In this document: positions 16,021 through 24,699 of the stretch, one piece after another
Numbering within the stretch: position 1 is the stretch's first letter
Layout of the letters: every line of letters begins with the position of its first letter
DNA from: an uncultured Faecalicatena sp.
GTDB taxonomy: Bacteria > Bacillota > Clostridia > Lachnospirales > Lachnospiraceae
Direction: 5' to 3'
DNA length: 64,000 nucleotides
NCBI GenBank assembly: GCA_948468385.1
Contig: CAOKHZ010000015.1
Location: 49,884 to 113,883 of the forward strand
The notes under the pieces: generated by a model
What the model saw: only the letters and a program-made list of their open reading frames with translations
What the model was told of the DNA's origin: nothing
Databases searched by the model: none
Translations under genes and position numbers: made by a program

Positions 16021-16683
16021 ATGTATTCGGTTTTCGTGCTGGAGGATGATCTGGAATTGAACCAGGGCATATGCGCGTCGCTACAGAAGGGCGGCTACCG
16101 TGTGTTAAGCGCCCGGACTTGCAAAGAGGGAAGGGAAATCGTAAGCCGCCATTCGTTTGACTTGAGCATATTGGACGTGAACCTTCCCGACGGGGATGGA
16201 TTTGCGTTTTGCAAATGGTTAAAGACGCGACGCAACGTGCCTGTCTTGTTTCTTTCCGCGCGGGATTTGGAAGAGGACGTTTTGAACGGATATGAATTGG
16301 GCGCGGTCGATTATGTGACGAAGCCCTTTTCCATGAAGATTCTTTTGAAGAAGATTTCCGTCATCCTTTCGCGGGAGGCAGGTGGACAGAACGTTTATGA
16401 CGACGGTTTTTTGCGAATTGATTTTGAAGCGGGCATGGTGTGCTCGGGACGGGAAGAGTGCCTCTTGACCCCGACGGAGTACCGCATCCTGAAAAAGCTG
16501 GTGGAGCATAAGGGGCAATTGTTGACGTATTCCGTGTTGCTGGATTCCTTGTGGGAGGAGGGCGTGCAGTTTTCGGACAAGCACGCGCTTGCGGTAAACA
16601 TGAACCGATTGCGTAAAAAGATTGAAAACGAGGAACATGTTTATATTTCGAATGTATATGGAATGGGATATATATGGAAATGA
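16021..16683 (+). CDS. OmpR-family response regulator of cassette 2
   Basis: A 220-residue regulator. The ATG at 16021 follows GAGAGGGGG. Receiver: acidic pair in 'VFVLEDDLE', Asp52 in 'LSILDVNLPDGDG', Lys in 'YVTKPFSMK'. The C-terminal winged helix has 'LLTPTEYRILKKLVEHKGQLLT' region and ends 'NVYGMGYIWK', as in VanR/SaeR-like regulators. Its end overlaps the kinase start by 10 bases. It most likely controls the ABC genes at 17747-20975. Confidence 0.92.
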   Translation: MYSVFVLEDDLELNQGICASLQKGGYRVLSARTCKEGREIVSRHSFDLSILDVNLPDGDGFAFCKWLKTRRNVPVLFLSARDLEEDVLNGYELGAVDYVTKPFSMKILLKKISVILSREAGGQNVYDDGFLRIDFEAGMVCSGREECLLTPTEYRILKKLVEHKGQLLTYSVLLDSLWEEGVQFSDKHALAVNMNRLRKKIENEEHVYISNVYGMGYIWK

Positions 16684-17600
16684 TATTGTGTGTGGCAGCC
16701 TTGATGTTTGCGGGGACGACGGCCTATTTGCTGTGGAAGAATTACCGTTTGAAACAAGACGTTTATGACGTTACGAAACGTCTGGATGGCGGTTTGAACG
16801 AACTGTTAAATGGCGTACGTCTGGATACGGAAGCCTATCGGCAGGATGACTTATGGGGGGCGGTGTATGAGAAATTGTGCCGCGTTTCTGACATGTACGC
16901 TCGCAAAAATACGGAGGTTTGGGAGGAAAAGGAAAGCTTGAAGGAACTGGTGTCGGACATTTCGCACCAGACAAAAACGCCGCTTGCAAACATCAAATTA
17001 TATTTGGAAATGCTTTCGGATGAAAAAAGCGCGGACGTGGTGGAGAGGGCGGCATATTTTGAAAAGCTGGGCGGCCAGGTGGACAAGTTGGATTTCCTGC
17101 TCCAAAGTATGGTGAAAATGTCGAGGCTGGAAACGGGAGCAATCAAAATACAAAAAGAGGACGCGCATTTAGCGGAAACGCTTGCGACGGCAGTCGGCGC
17201 GGTCGTTCCCGGCGCGGACAAGAAGCGCATTCAAATTTGTGTGGATTATGACGAGAAACTTCGGCTGTGTCATGACAAGAAGTGGACGGGCGAAGCTATT
17301 TTCAACATTTTGGAAAATGCGGTCAAATACACGAAAGCCGGCGGCAATATTTATATTTCCGTGAGCCGCGGGGAATTTTTCACGAGAATCAGCGTCGCGG
17401 ACACGGGCAAGGGAATTTTGGTGGAACGGCAGGGGACGATTTTTACCCGTTTTTATCGCGAGCCGGAGGTGCATGACACCGAGGGCGTCGGTCTGGGCTT
17501 GTATTTGGCCCGGAAAATCATAACCATGCAGGACGGATATATCGAAGTGGAATCAAAAGTCAGCAAGGGAAGCACTTTTCATATTAATTTGCCAAATTAA
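16674..17600 (+). CDS. Sensor histidine kinase of cassette 2
   Basis: A 308-residue kinase with one membrane helix at the N-terminus (about residues 3-21) and a short linker, so there is no extracellular sensor domain. The phospho-acceptor is His98 in 'VSDISHQTKTPLANIKLYLEM'-type context. ATPase motifs: N box 'AIFNILENAVKYT', G1 'VADTGKGI', G2 'VGLGLYLARKI'. Starting ATGs at 16674 and 16680 are both within the end of the regulator gene. Such kinases (VraS/BceS-like in logic) probably take their signal from the adjacent ABC transporter. A terminator hairpin follows at 17647. Confidence 0.9.
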   Translation: MEMILCVAALMFAGTTAYLLWKNYRLKQDVYDVTKRLDGGLNELLNGVRLDTEAYRQDDLWGAVYEKLCRVSDMYARKNTEVWEEKESLKELVSDISHQTKTPLANIKLYLEMLSDEKSADVVERAAYFEKLGGQVDKLDFLLQSMVKMSRLETGAIKIQKEDAHLAETLATAVGAVVPGADKKRIQICVDYDEKLRLCHDKKWTGEAIFNILENAVKYTKAGGNIYISVSRGEFFTRISVADTGKGILVERQGTIFTRFYREPEVHDTEGVGLGLYLARKIITMQDGYIEVESKVSKGSTFHINLPN

Positions 17601-17646
17601 ACGTACATGTTTGCCATCATTTTGGCACTGCCCGGGACTTTTATAG

Positions 17647-17671
17647 AAAAATCACAGTTTTGTGATTTTTT
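17647..17671 (+). terminator. Intrinsic terminator after kinase of cassette 2
   Basis: A perfect 10-bp stem AAAAATCACA/TGTGATTTTT with a GTTT loop, ending in a T run. A third TTTGTGATTTTTG follows 18 bases on, outside the stem. The terminator separates the two-component genes from the transporter genes, so the latter need their own promoter in 17672-17746. Confidence 0.7.
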
Positions 17672-17746
17672 CTTTTTGTGAACGGTTTGTGATTTTTGAA
17701 GGTTATGATTTAGGAGAAATACAAGAAAAAGGAGAAAGAAGTCGTC

Positions 17747-18442
17747 ATGAAAAAAATAATTGTAAAAACCAGTTCTTTGAAGAAGTATTATGAAGTCGGC
17801 TCGCATACCGTAAAGGCCCTGGACGGGGTGGATTTTGAAGTCAAGGAGCGGGAGTTCGTCTCTATCATCGGGAAGTCGGGATGCGGGAAGAGCACGCTTC
17901 TCCACATGATAGGCGGGTTGGATTCCCCGTCTGACGGAACCGTGGCGGTGGACGGCATGAACCTTTCGGAAATGAACCATGAACAGCTCGCGCTTTTCCG
18001 GCGGAGGAAGGTGGGATTTATTTTCCAGCAATACAATTTGATTCCCGATTTGAATATTTATGACAATGTCATTTTTCCGCTGGAACTTGACGGGGCGCGG
18101 ATTGACGAGGCGTTCGTCTGGGAGTTGTTGGAAACGCTTCATATTGCGGACAAGGCGGAAATGTTTCCGCCCATGTTGTCTGGAGGAGAGCAGCAGCGCG
18201 CCGCCATCGCGAGGGCGTTGGCAATTAAGCCGGCCATCATACTTGCTGACGAGCCAACGGGAAATCTGGACACCGCCGCCAGCCATGACGTAATCGGGCT
18301 TTTGAAGCTCATTGCCAGGAAATATCAGCAGACCCTCATCGTCATTACGCATGATTTGGACATCGCGCAAATGGCGGATAGGACGGTTCGTCTGCAGGAC
18401 GGGAAAATCTGGAGGGAAGGTGAGTTCCATGCTGGCGAATAA
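17747..18442 (+). CDS. ABC transporter ATPase of cassette 2 (MacB/LolD-like)
   Basis: A 231-residue ABC ATPase. Walker A 'GKSGCGKST' near residue 44, Q-loop 'GFIFQQYNLIPDLNIYDN', signature 'LSGGEQQRAAIARAL', Walker B 'IILADEPTGNLDT', H-loop 'VITHDLDIA'. 'QQYNLIPDLN' marks the LolD/MacB/YvrO-type group. The ATG follows AAAAAGGAGAAAGAA. It overlaps the permease gene by 14 bases. The pair plus the two-component system at 16021 makes a second regulator-transporter module. Confidence 0.93.
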   Translation: MKKIIVKTSSLKKYYEVGSHTVKALDGVDFEVKEREFVSIIGKSGCGKSTLLHMIGGLDSPSDGTVAVDGMNLSEMNHEQLALFRRRKVGFIFQQYNLIPDLNIYDNVIFPLELDGARIDEAFVWELLETLHIADKAEMFPPMLSGGEQQRAAIARALAIKPAIILADEPTGNLDTAASHDVIGLLKLIARKYQQTLIVITHDLDIAQMADRTVRLQDGKIWREGEFHAGE

Positions 18443-20975
18443 CAACAAACCAATTATAAATAAATTGGCGAAAAACACGATTCGGACGAACAAGCGTCAA
18501 TTTGTCATTTTGTTTGTCACGGTCGCGCTGTCGGCGTTCATGCTGTTTTCTATTTTTACCGTGGGTCTGGCCTATCTGGATTTGAGCAGGGTACAAGACA
18601 CGCGACTGTACGGTTCGGAATGTGACGTCGCTATCATCAACGGATTTACGGAGGAACAAAAGAAAGTCGCGGCAGAAAATAGTGCGGTGCAGTCGGTCGG
18701 GACGCAGGCCTATTGTGGCCATGTGAAAGGCACCGACGCGGATGGCACGGTCAGCGCGGGGCTGTTGTGGTGCGACGAGGCATTCTGGGAAATACAGAAG
18801 GCTCCGGCAAGGACGGGAATGGACGGACGCTACCCACAGGCAGAAAATGAAGTGTTGGCCACGAGGGAAGTCCTTGCGGCATGCGGGATGGAATCTCTGT
18901 CCGTGGGGGATTGCTTTGTCATGACTTATGAAGATCGCGTGGGCGTTCACATGGAGGAATTCCTCATCAGCGGGATTTGGAGCGGTTATGGCGGGGACAA
19001 GGCGAACTTCTACGTTTCCGGGGAATTTTATCGGCGGTCGGGGTATGATTTGGAATCCGACGGGATTTTACAGATAAAGTTTAAGCGGGATTATGTCATG
19101 GGAGGAACCATTGAAACGTTGAAAGAAAGTCTGGATTTGTCACCGCGACAGCAATTTCAGCCATCCGACTATATCGAGAGGTCGCTTACGATATTGTTGG
19201 CGGTTTGCGGGCTTTGCCTTGTCATTTGTTTAAGTGCCTATCTGCTGATATACAATATCCTATATTTGTCGGTTTCGGGAAAAATACGTTATTATGGGCT
19301 GTTGCAGACATTGGGAATGACAAAAAGACAGTTGGTTTCGTTTATTAAGAGACAGATGCAGGCGGTGGGAATTGGTGGAATTGCGGCAGGCCTTGCTTCG
19401 GGCGTGCTCGTTTCGTTGTTCTTTGTTCCGCGCGTCATGGAAATTCTGGGGATTTCTCTGGGAAATGTAAGCGTTCGTTTTTATCCTGCCGTGTTGGCTT
19501 TGAGCGTGCTGACGACGGGAATCGCCATATTGGGCGGAATCCGAACGCCGATTCACATTGCCACGGACGTGACACCTTTGGAAGCGACGAAGTATCGGGG
19601 GAGCGGCGAGGCGAGGGGCGCGAGCCAAGAGAAAAATCGCAAAGAAGCCCGCGAGGGCGGGGAGGGAGCCACGGATTTCACGGTGGCGAAGAGGCGAAAA
19701 GGGGGAAATTTGTATTGGCGCATGGCAAAGGACCAGCTTAAGAAAGACAAAAAGAAAACGGCCATCGTTTTTCTGTCTCTGGCAACGAGTTTTATCGTGT
19801 TTTATTGCCTGACCACGATTGTTGACAGCCAGGGGGAGAGAACCGTGTATCCGAATTATTGGGACGCGGACTTTATCGTGCAAAATGCCACGCAGACGAC
19901 GGAGGACGTGGAGTCGCTGCGGCCGGCGATTGGTGAGTCGTTCACATCTGACATAAAAAAGGTGGAGGGCGTGAAGGAAGTGCACGCGGTTTTGGGGATT
20001 CCGATTGTATTTCCATATTATGGAGGTGGTTTCGGGGATTTTTGGATAAAGGGGTATACGGAATTAAAACCGTATTTGTCTTATTCCGAGACGATTTTGG
20101 ATTATCAGGGGAATCCGGAAAAATATTATGGCATGTTGAAAGGAATCGGCGAGGCCGAGTTTGATTATTTGAATGGCGTGCTGGGAAATGCCGTGGAAAA
20201 GGGGGATTTTGTGGCCGGGAGAACCGCGATTCTGCAATATGCGGGATTTGAAATACCACAAGAATGGGTGGGCGGCAAGGTTTCGTTCACGGTGGGGGAT
20301 AAGACGCGGGAAATCACCATCGGCGCGGTCAATTATGGGGATTATTACGGGGCGTCCACCAACGTAGGGGCGAATTTGATTGTCAGCGAGGAATATGTGG
20401 AGACTTTGACGGAAAAACCATATATTTTAAGCCTTACCGTCAAATACGAGCGGCCTTACATGGAAGATGCGGAGAACGCGGTGAAGCGTTTGTTGGAAGA
20501 AAATCCGTACAATCAGGACTTACTTTTTGTTTCGAAGTATGACGAGATGAAAACGATTCAGGATTCGCGGGGGGGCATGTTTGAAATCGGCACCGTGATT
20601 GCAGGTCTTTTGCTGTTGGTAGGCATGCTCAACTATGTCAATACGATAGCGAGCGGCATGCAGAACCGGAAGTTGACGTTTTCGATTATGGAGAGCGTCG
20701 GCATGTCAAGAAAGCAGGTGAGGAACTTGTTGGTTCGGGAGGGTGTTTTATATGCCGCCGGTTCCATTTTTATCGCGTTGACGGTCGGAACCGTCGTCAC
20801 ATATGTCGCCTTTGAATCCGTGAATTATATGGGGGCTTTGTTCCGAATCCCGGTTCTTCCGCTATTGTGCGCCGCCATGCTTGTGATGGTGATTTGCGTG
20901 GTGACGCCGCTTGTCACTTATGGGCGACTGGTGAGAAATCGTTCCATCGTAGAGCGATTGCGGGAATATGAATAA
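18429..20975 (+). CDS. FtsX-type ABC permease of cassette 2
   Basis: An 848-residue membrane protein. The ATG at 18429 is chosen by the upstream GGAAGGTGAG and its overlap with the ATPase gene; the frame is open further upstream only because of overlap. After the first helix ('FVILFVTVALSAFMLFS') comes a MacB-like extracellular domain (to about residue 240), an FtsX core with three helices (about 255-390), a charged low-complexity cytoplasmic linker of Arg, Lys, Glu and Gly (about 400-430), a second helix with another extracellular domain, and a final FtsX core near residues 715-840. Likely exports or clears envelope-active peptides or lipids. Confidence 0.9.
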   Translation: MLANNNKPIINKLAKNTIRTNKRQFVILFVTVALSAFMLFSIFTVGLAYLDLSRVQDTRLYGSECDVAIINGFTEEQKKVAAENSAVQSVGTQAYCGHVKGTDADGTVSAGLLWCDEAFWEIQKAPARTGMDGRYPQAENEVLATREVLAACGMESLSVGDCFVMTYEDRVGVHMEEFLISGIWSGYGGDKANFYVSGEFYRRSGYDLESDGILQIKFKRDYVMGGTIETLKESLDLSPRQQFQPSDYIERSLTILLAVCGLCLVICLSAYLLIYNILYLSVSGKIRYYGLLQTLGMTKRQLVSFIKRQMQAVGIGGIAAGLASGVLVSLFFVPRVMEILGISLGNVSVRFYPAVLALSVLTTGIAILGGIRTPIHIATDVTPLEATKYRGSGEARGASQEKNRKEAREGGEGATDFTVAKRRKGGNLYWRMAKDQLKKDKKKTAIVFLSLATSFIVFYCLTTIVDSQGERTVYPNYWDADFIVQNATQTTEDVESLRPAIGESFTSDIKKVEGVKEVHAVLGIPIVFPYYGGGFGDFWIKGYTELKPYLSYSETILDYQGNPEKYYGMLKGIGEAEFDYLNGVLGNAVEKGDFVAGRTAILQYAGFEIPQEWVGGKVSFTVGDKTREITIGAVNYGDYYGASTNVGANLIVSEEYVETLTEKPYILSLTVKYERPYMEDAENAVKRLLEENPYNQDLLFVSKYDEMKTIQDSRGGMFEIGTVIAGLLLLVGMLNYVNTIASGMQNRKLTFSIMESVGMSRKQVRNLLVREGVLYAAGSIFIALTVGTVVTYVAFESVNYMGALFRIPVLPLLCAAMLVMVICVVTPLVTYGRLVRNRSIVERLREYE

Positions 20976-20990
20976 TGTGATATCATGATA

Positions 20991-21046
20991 CCCAGGGTCA
21001 AAAGGTCATGCGTTTCATGCGGGCATGAAAAGGCATGACCTTGGGT
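20991..21046 (+). promoter_or_regulatory. Long hairpin upstream of rarA
   Basis: Nested inverted repeats: CCC at 20991 with GGG at 21043, AAGGTCATGC with GCATGACCTT, and TTTCATGC with GCATGAAA around a GG loop. The stem is close to 20 bp with one small bulge. No T run follows, so it is not a standard terminator; it may still end the permease transcript or form part of the rarA leader. Confidence 0.5.
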
Positions 21047-21088
21047 TCCGCAAAACACCGAGAAGTAGCTATTTGGAGGAATTTTGTC

Positions 21089-22441
21089 ATGGAGCAGATG
21101 ACGTTATTTGACAGGGAGCTTCCCAAGCCGCTGGCCGACCGCCTGCGGCCGCAGAATTTGGAGGAATATGTGGGACAAACGCATTTGTTGGGGAAGGGCA
21201 AGGTGCTCCGCCGCTTGATTGAGGGCGACCAGGTGTCTTCCATGATTTTCTGGGGGCCGCCAGGGGTGGGAAAGACCACGTTGGCCAGAATCATTGCCAA
21301 TCGTACAAAAGCCGCATTTATTGACTTTTCGGCTGTCACCAGCGGCATCAAGGAGATTAAGACGGTCATGCAAAAGGCCGAGGAAAATCGCCGATATGGG
21401 GAAAAGACCATCGTCTTCGTGGACGAGATTCACCGTTTCAACAAGGCGCAGCAGGATGCGTTTCTGCCGTTTGTGGAAAAGGGAAGCATTATTTTGATTG
21501 GCGCGACAACGGAAAATCCATCCTTTGAAATTAATAGCGCGCTTTTATCACGCTGCAAGGTGTTCGTTTTGCAGGAACTGAAAACAGAGGAATTGGCGGG
21601 ACTGCTTTTGCGAGCGTTGAAGGACGAGAGGGGATTTGGCGGTCAGAAGATTCACATTTCAGATGACATGTTGGAAATCATCGCGACGTTTGCAAACGGG
21701 GACGCAAGGACGGCTCTTTCAACGTTGGAGATGGTCATTTTAAACGGGGAAATTAGTGGCGACGGCTCCGTGACCGTTACACGGGAAACGTTGGAGCAAT
21801 GTACGTCCAAAAAGGCGTTATTATACGACAAAAAAGGTGAGGAGCATTATAATCTGATTTCCGCCCTCCACAAGTCAATGCGCAATTCCGATCCGGACGC
21901 GGCGGTATACTGGCTGGCGAGGATGCTGGAGGCGGGGGAAGACCCGCTTTACGTCGCCCGCCGGGTGACCCGTTTTGCCAGCGAGGACGTCGGGCTGTCC
22001 GATCCGAGGGCATTGGAATTGGCCGTCGCGGCGTATCAGGCCTGCCATTTGATTGGCATGCCCGAATGCAGCGTCCATTTGGCACAGGCGGTCGTTTACA
22101 TGTCGCTGGCGCCAAAATCGAATGCCGTTTATCGGGCGTATGAGCAGGCAAAAGTGGACGCGCTATCGCAGCTTGCAGAACCGGTGCCGATGGTGATTCG
22201 TAATGCGGTCACTGGCTTGATGAAGGAGTTGGATTATGGGAAAGGTTACCAGTACGCCCATGACACAAAGGAAAAGCTGACCGACATGCAATGCTTGCCG
22301 GATTCCCTTCAGGGGCGGGAATATTACGTTCCGACGAGCCAGGGGGAGGAAGAAAAATTCAGGGAGCGGCTTAAGCAGGTGAGGGCGTGGAGAAAGGAAC
22401 GGATGAAGATGCAAGAGGATGGAAACAGGGAAGGGAATTGA
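21089..22441 (+). CDS. rarA: Replication-associated recombination protein A (MgsA family)
   Basis: A 450-residue AAA+ clamp-loader-like ATPase that acts at stalled replication forks. The ATG at 21089 follows TTGGAGGA; the frame is open for 18 more codons upstream. The start 'LPKPLADRLRPQNLEEYVGQ' is the family signature, Walker A 'GPPGVGKTT' at residues 56-64, Walker B 'IVFVDEIHRFNKAQQ' near 109, sensor 1 'GATTENPSFEIN'. The C-terminal tetramerisation half contains 'MLEAGEDPLYVARRVTRFASED' region and ends 'YYVPTSQGEE', all usual. Length matches the family. It may be co-transcribed with the downstream deacylase gene, 49 bases away. Confidence 0.95.
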   Translation: MEQMTLFDRELPKPLADRLRPQNLEEYVGQTHLLGKGKVLRRLIEGDQVSSMIFWGPPGVGKTTLARIIANRTKAAFIDFSAVTSGIKEIKTVMQKAEENRRYGEKTIVFVDEIHRFNKAQQDAFLPFVEKGSIILIGATTENPSFEINSALLSRCKVFVLQELKTEELAGLLLRALKDERGFGGQKIHISDDMLEIIATFANGDARTALSTLEMVILNGEISGDGSVTVTRETLEQCTSKKALLYDKKGEEHYNLISALHKSMRNSDPDAAVYWLARMLEAGEDPLYVARRVTRFASEDVGLSDPRALELAVAAYQACHLIGMPECSVHLAQAVVYMSLAPKSNAVYRAYEQAKVDALSQLAEPVPMVIRNAVTGLMKELDYGKGYQYAHDTKEKLTDMQCLPDSLQGREYYVPTSQGEEEKFRERLKQVRAWRKERMKMQEDGNREGN

Positions 22442-22490
22442 TGAACGAAAAAGCGTCGGATGGAAAATGGACAAGGGAGGATGAATAAAA

Positions 22491-23036
22491 ATGGAGCGAT
22501 ATAAGGGGCGACCGCGGGATAAAGAAACGCGGTTGGCGAAGGAAATCAGGGTATACGATTATTTGGACGGTTTGCACGTGGAGTACGAGCGGATTGACCA
22601 CGAGGCGGCCATGACGATGGAGGTCTGCGAAGAGATTGACAAGGTGCTGGAGGCGGCCATTTGCAAAAATTTGTTTCTTTGTAACCGGCAGGAAACGGAA
22701 TTTTATCTTTTGCTGATGCCGGGGGACAAGAAATTCAAGACGAAGGACTTGTCGGCACAGATTGGATCGTCGCGCTTGTCATTTGCCAAGGATGAATACC
22801 TGGAAAAATATTTGGATTTGACCCCGGGGAGCGTCAGCGTCATGGGGCTTATGAACGATAAGGAAAAGAAGGTGCATTTGATAATGGATGAGGACGTGCT
22901 GCGCGAGGAATACATTGGCTTCCACCCGTGCATCAACACGTCGAGCATTCGCTTTCGAACGCGTGATTTGATAGAAGTGATTCTGCCGGATCTGGGATAC
23001 GAGGCCACGATTGTGAAATTGCCGGACGTGGGGTGA
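22491..23036 (+). CDS. Prolyl-tRNA trans-editing deacylase (ProX/PrdX, YbaK-like)
   Basis: A 181-residue free-standing editing protein that removes Ala (or Cys) wrongly attached to tRNA-Pro. 'RVYDYLDGLHVEYERIDHEAAM' opens the domain, 'LCNRQETEFYLLLMPGDKKFKTKDL' region and the catalytic-type Lys in 'CKNLFLCN', then 'GSVSVMGLMNDKEKKVHLIMDED' and 'GFHPCINTSSIRF' are the PrdX family blocks. The gene for ProRS at 46415 is of the short type lacking the cis-editing insertion domain, so a separate editing protein is expected. ATG start after GGGAGGATGAATAAAA. Confidence 0.88.
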   Translation: MERYKGRPRDKETRLAKEIRVYDYLDGLHVEYERIDHEAAMTMEVCEEIDKVLEAAICKNLFLCNRQETEFYLLLMPGDKKFKTKDLSAQIGSSRLSFAKDEYLEKYLDLTPGSVSVMGLMNDKEKKVHLIMDEDVLREEYIGFHPCINTSSIRFRTRDLIEVILPDLGYEATIVKLPDVG

Positions 23037-23041
23037 AGAGC

Positions 23042-23082
23042 GTTGCAATCCTGCCCGCGCTGGCGCGGTGCTGAATTGTAAC
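23042..23082 (+). repeat. 41-bp palindromic repeat family A, copy 1
   Basis: Terminal arms GTTGCAATCC and TGAATTGTAAC around the core CGCGCTGGCGCGG, whose own arms CCGCG/CGCGG pair. The two other copies at 25448-25488 and 52775-52815 have exactly the same length. Here it begins six bases after the deacylase stop and could also serve as its transcript-end hairpin. Confidence 0.75.
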
Positions 23083-23121
23083 CAATAGTAACTGAATTTT
23101 TGCAAAAGATAAGGAAAAGAC

Positions 23122-23151
23122 TTGACTTCCATGGTCGTGCCGTGTTACAAT
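23122..23151 (+). promoter_or_regulatory. Sigma-A-type promoter of the rpmG-secE-nusG operon
   Basis: TTGACT at 23122-23127 and TACAAT at 23146-23151 with an 18-base spacer, about 110 bases before the rpmG start. Position and quality fit a strong housekeeping promoter. No tRNA gene is found in the leader. Confidence 0.7.
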
Positions 23152-23258
23152 CCTATGGCGAATGGAAGTAGGTCTTTTTTTTATGTCTAAAACCAGATGG
23201 CCTCGCAAGCCATCAGTAACACTGTGTAGTTTAGTATAAGAAAAGCGAGGTGGAAGTT

Positions 23259-23408
23259 GTGCGCACAAGAATCACATTGGCATGTACGGAATGCAAGAAC
23301 CGCAATTACAACATGACGAAGGACAAGAAAGCTCATCCGGATCGTATGGAGACGAAGAAGTATTGCAAGTTCTGCAGATCACACACACTGCACAAGGAGA
23401 CGAAGTAA
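23259..23408 (+). CDS. rpmG: 50S ribosomal protein L33
   Basis: A 49-residue protein starting at GTG after GCGAGGTGG. The sequence '[20 protein letters not shown]' and '[17 protein letters not shown]' is standard L33, with two Cys pairs (CTEC and CKFC) forming the zinc ribbon of the Cys-containing version. It is a small protein of the large ribosomal subunit near the E site. It is the first gene of the rpmG-secE-nusG-rplK-rplA cluster; the usual Clostridia order. Confidence 0.95.
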   Translation: MRTRITLACTECKNRNYNMTKDKKAHPDRMETKKYCKFCRSHTLHKETK

Positions 23409-23431
23409 GCGGTCTGGAAGGAGAGGTATTT

Positions 23432-23632
23432 ATGAGTGAAAAGTCAGCAAAGACACAGAAGAAAAGCTGGTTCAAAGGGTTGAAGACGGAGTTCGGCAAG
23501 GTTGTCTGGCCGGACAAGAAAGCACTCGTGAAGCAGACGACGGCGGTTGTGACGGTTTCTGTATGTCTGGGCGCGATTATCACGATAATTGATGCCATCA
23601 TGAAGTACGGAATCGACTTGCTGGTCAGGTAG
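23432..23632 (+). CDS. secE: Preprotein translocase subunit SecE
   Basis: A 66-residue single-span membrane protein, part of the SecYEG channel. The ATG at 23432 follows GGAAGGAGAGG. The conserved amphipathic region 'FKGLKTEFGKVVWPDKKALVKQT' includes the invariant Trp-Pro, followed by one membrane helix ('VTVSVCLGAIITIIDAIM'). It starts 24 bases after rpmG and 28 bases before nusG, the universal neighbour. Confidence 0.95.
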   Translation: MSEKSAKTQKKSWFKGLKTEFGKVVWPDKKALVKQTTAVVTVSVCLGAIITIIDAIMKYGIDLLVR

Positions 23633-23659
23633 CTCTGGCTGCAGCGGAAAGGTGATTAT

Positions 23660-24178
23660 ATGTCAGAGGCAAAATGGTATGTGGTTCATACCTATTCGGG
23701 GTATGAAAACAAGGTGAAGGCAAACATCGACAAGACCATCGAGAACCGTCACCTGGAAGATCAGATTCTGGAAGTCCGGGTTCCGTTGGAGGAAGTCATC
23801 GAGCTGAAAAACGGCATCCAGAAGGTCAGTATGAAGAAGCTGTTTCCGGGCTACGTCATGATTCACATGATTATGAACGATGACACATGGTACGTCGTTC
23901 GTAATACCCGTGGCGTGACGGGGTTTGTCGGGCCTGGTTCCAAACCGGTTCCGTTGGAAGAGGCGGAGATGGAGAAATTTGGGATTGGCCATGGTAGCGT
24001 GATTGCGGCATTCGAAGTCGGTGACGCGATTACCGTGACGGGCGGCGCTTGGGAAGGGACGGCCGGGGTCGTTCAGTCCGTTAACAAGCAGAAACAGAGC
24101 CTGACGATCAATGTGGAGTTGTTTGGCCGTGAAACTCCGGTCGAACTTGGTTTCTCAGAAGTAAGGAAGATGGATTAA
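23660..24178 (+). CDS. nusG: Transcription termination/antitermination protein NusG
   Basis: A 172-residue elongation factor that binds RNA polymerase and links it to the ribosome and Rho. N-terminal NGN domain 'KWYVVHTYSGYENKVKANI' with 'KLFPGYVMIHM', C-terminal KOW domain 'GDAITVTGGAWEGTAGVVQSV' near residues 120-145. ATG after AAAGGTGAT. Length is typical. Forms one operon with secE and the L11/L1 genes. Confidence 0.96.
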   Translation: MSEAKWYVVHTYSGYENKVKANIDKTIENRHLEDQILEVRVPLEEVIELKNGIQKVSMKKLFPGYVMIHMIMNDDTWYVVRNTRGVTGFVGPGSKPVPLEEAEMEKFGIGHGSVIAAFEVGDAITVTGGAWEGTAGVVQSVNKQKQSLTINVELFGRETPVELGFSEVRKMD

Positions 24179-24182
24179 AACA

Positions 24183-24214
24183 GTGGGAGGGATAAAAAGT
24201 CCCGCAGGTACCAC
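24183..24214 (+). promoter_or_regulatory. L1-type hairpin before rplK
   Basis: GTGG at 24183 pairs with CCAC at 24211, and GGG pairs with CCC inside, separated by the unpaired GA/GCAGGTA bases. The same motif lies before rplA at 24700-24729. The asymmetric internal loop resembles the 23S rRNA site of ribosomal protein L1. The AAGGAGG ribosome site of rplK follows immediately, so binding would block translation. Confidence 0.6.
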
Positions 24215-24230
24215 AAGGAGGTAATGAAAA

Positions 24231-24656
24231 ATGGCAAAGAAAATTGAAGGTTACATCAAATTACAGATTCCAGCAGGAAAAGCGACTCCGGCACCTCCGG
24301 TTGGTCCGGCACTCGGACAGCACGGTGTCAACATCATGGAGTTTACGAAGCAGTTTAACGCGAAGACGGCGGATCAGGGAGACCTCGTGATTCCGGTCGT
24401 GATTACGGTTTATGCCGATAGGAGTTTCAGCTTTGTTACCAAGACTCCCCCGGCTCCGGTATTGATTAAGAAAGCCTGCAACATCAAGTCTGGTTCTGGC
24501 GCGCCGAACAAGACCAAGGTTGCCACGATTACGAAGGCCCAGGTGGAAGAGATCGCCAAGACGAAGATGCCGGACCTCAATGCGGCGACGTTGGAAGCGG
24601 CGATGAGCATGATCGAGGGAACTTGCCGTTCCATGGGCGTGAGCGTGGCAGAGTAA
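24231..24656 (+). CDS. rplK: 50S ribosomal protein L11
   Basis: A 141-residue protein of the GTPase-associated centre. '[30 protein letters not shown]' is the invariant N-terminal domain; the C-terminal rRNA-binding domain has '[17 protein letters not shown]' and '[15 protein letters not shown]'. ATG after AAGGAGG. Preceded by an L1-type hairpin, which suggests that L1 represses this gene as well as its own. Confidence 0.97.
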   Translation: MAKKIEGYIKLQIPAGKATPAPPVGPALGQHGVNIMEFTKQFNAKTADQGDLVIPVVITVYADRSFSFVTKTPPAPVLIKKACNIKSGSGAPNKTKVATITKAQVEEIAKTKMPDLNAATLEAAMSMIEGTCRSMGVSVAE

Positions 24657-24699
24657 GCGAGAAGGCGCTGAACGGTTGCATGAAACAGTATTGAAAACA

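Noticed and set aside
17672-17746. Third copy of the GTGATTTTT motif as a repeat family
   Set aside because: It is a single partial duplicate of the terminator arm and does not recur elsewhere in the window.
23083-23258. tRNA gene (tRNA-Trp) often found before secE in Firmicutes
   Set aside because: The stretch was read for acceptor and T-loop signatures and none was found; it holds only a promoter and leader.
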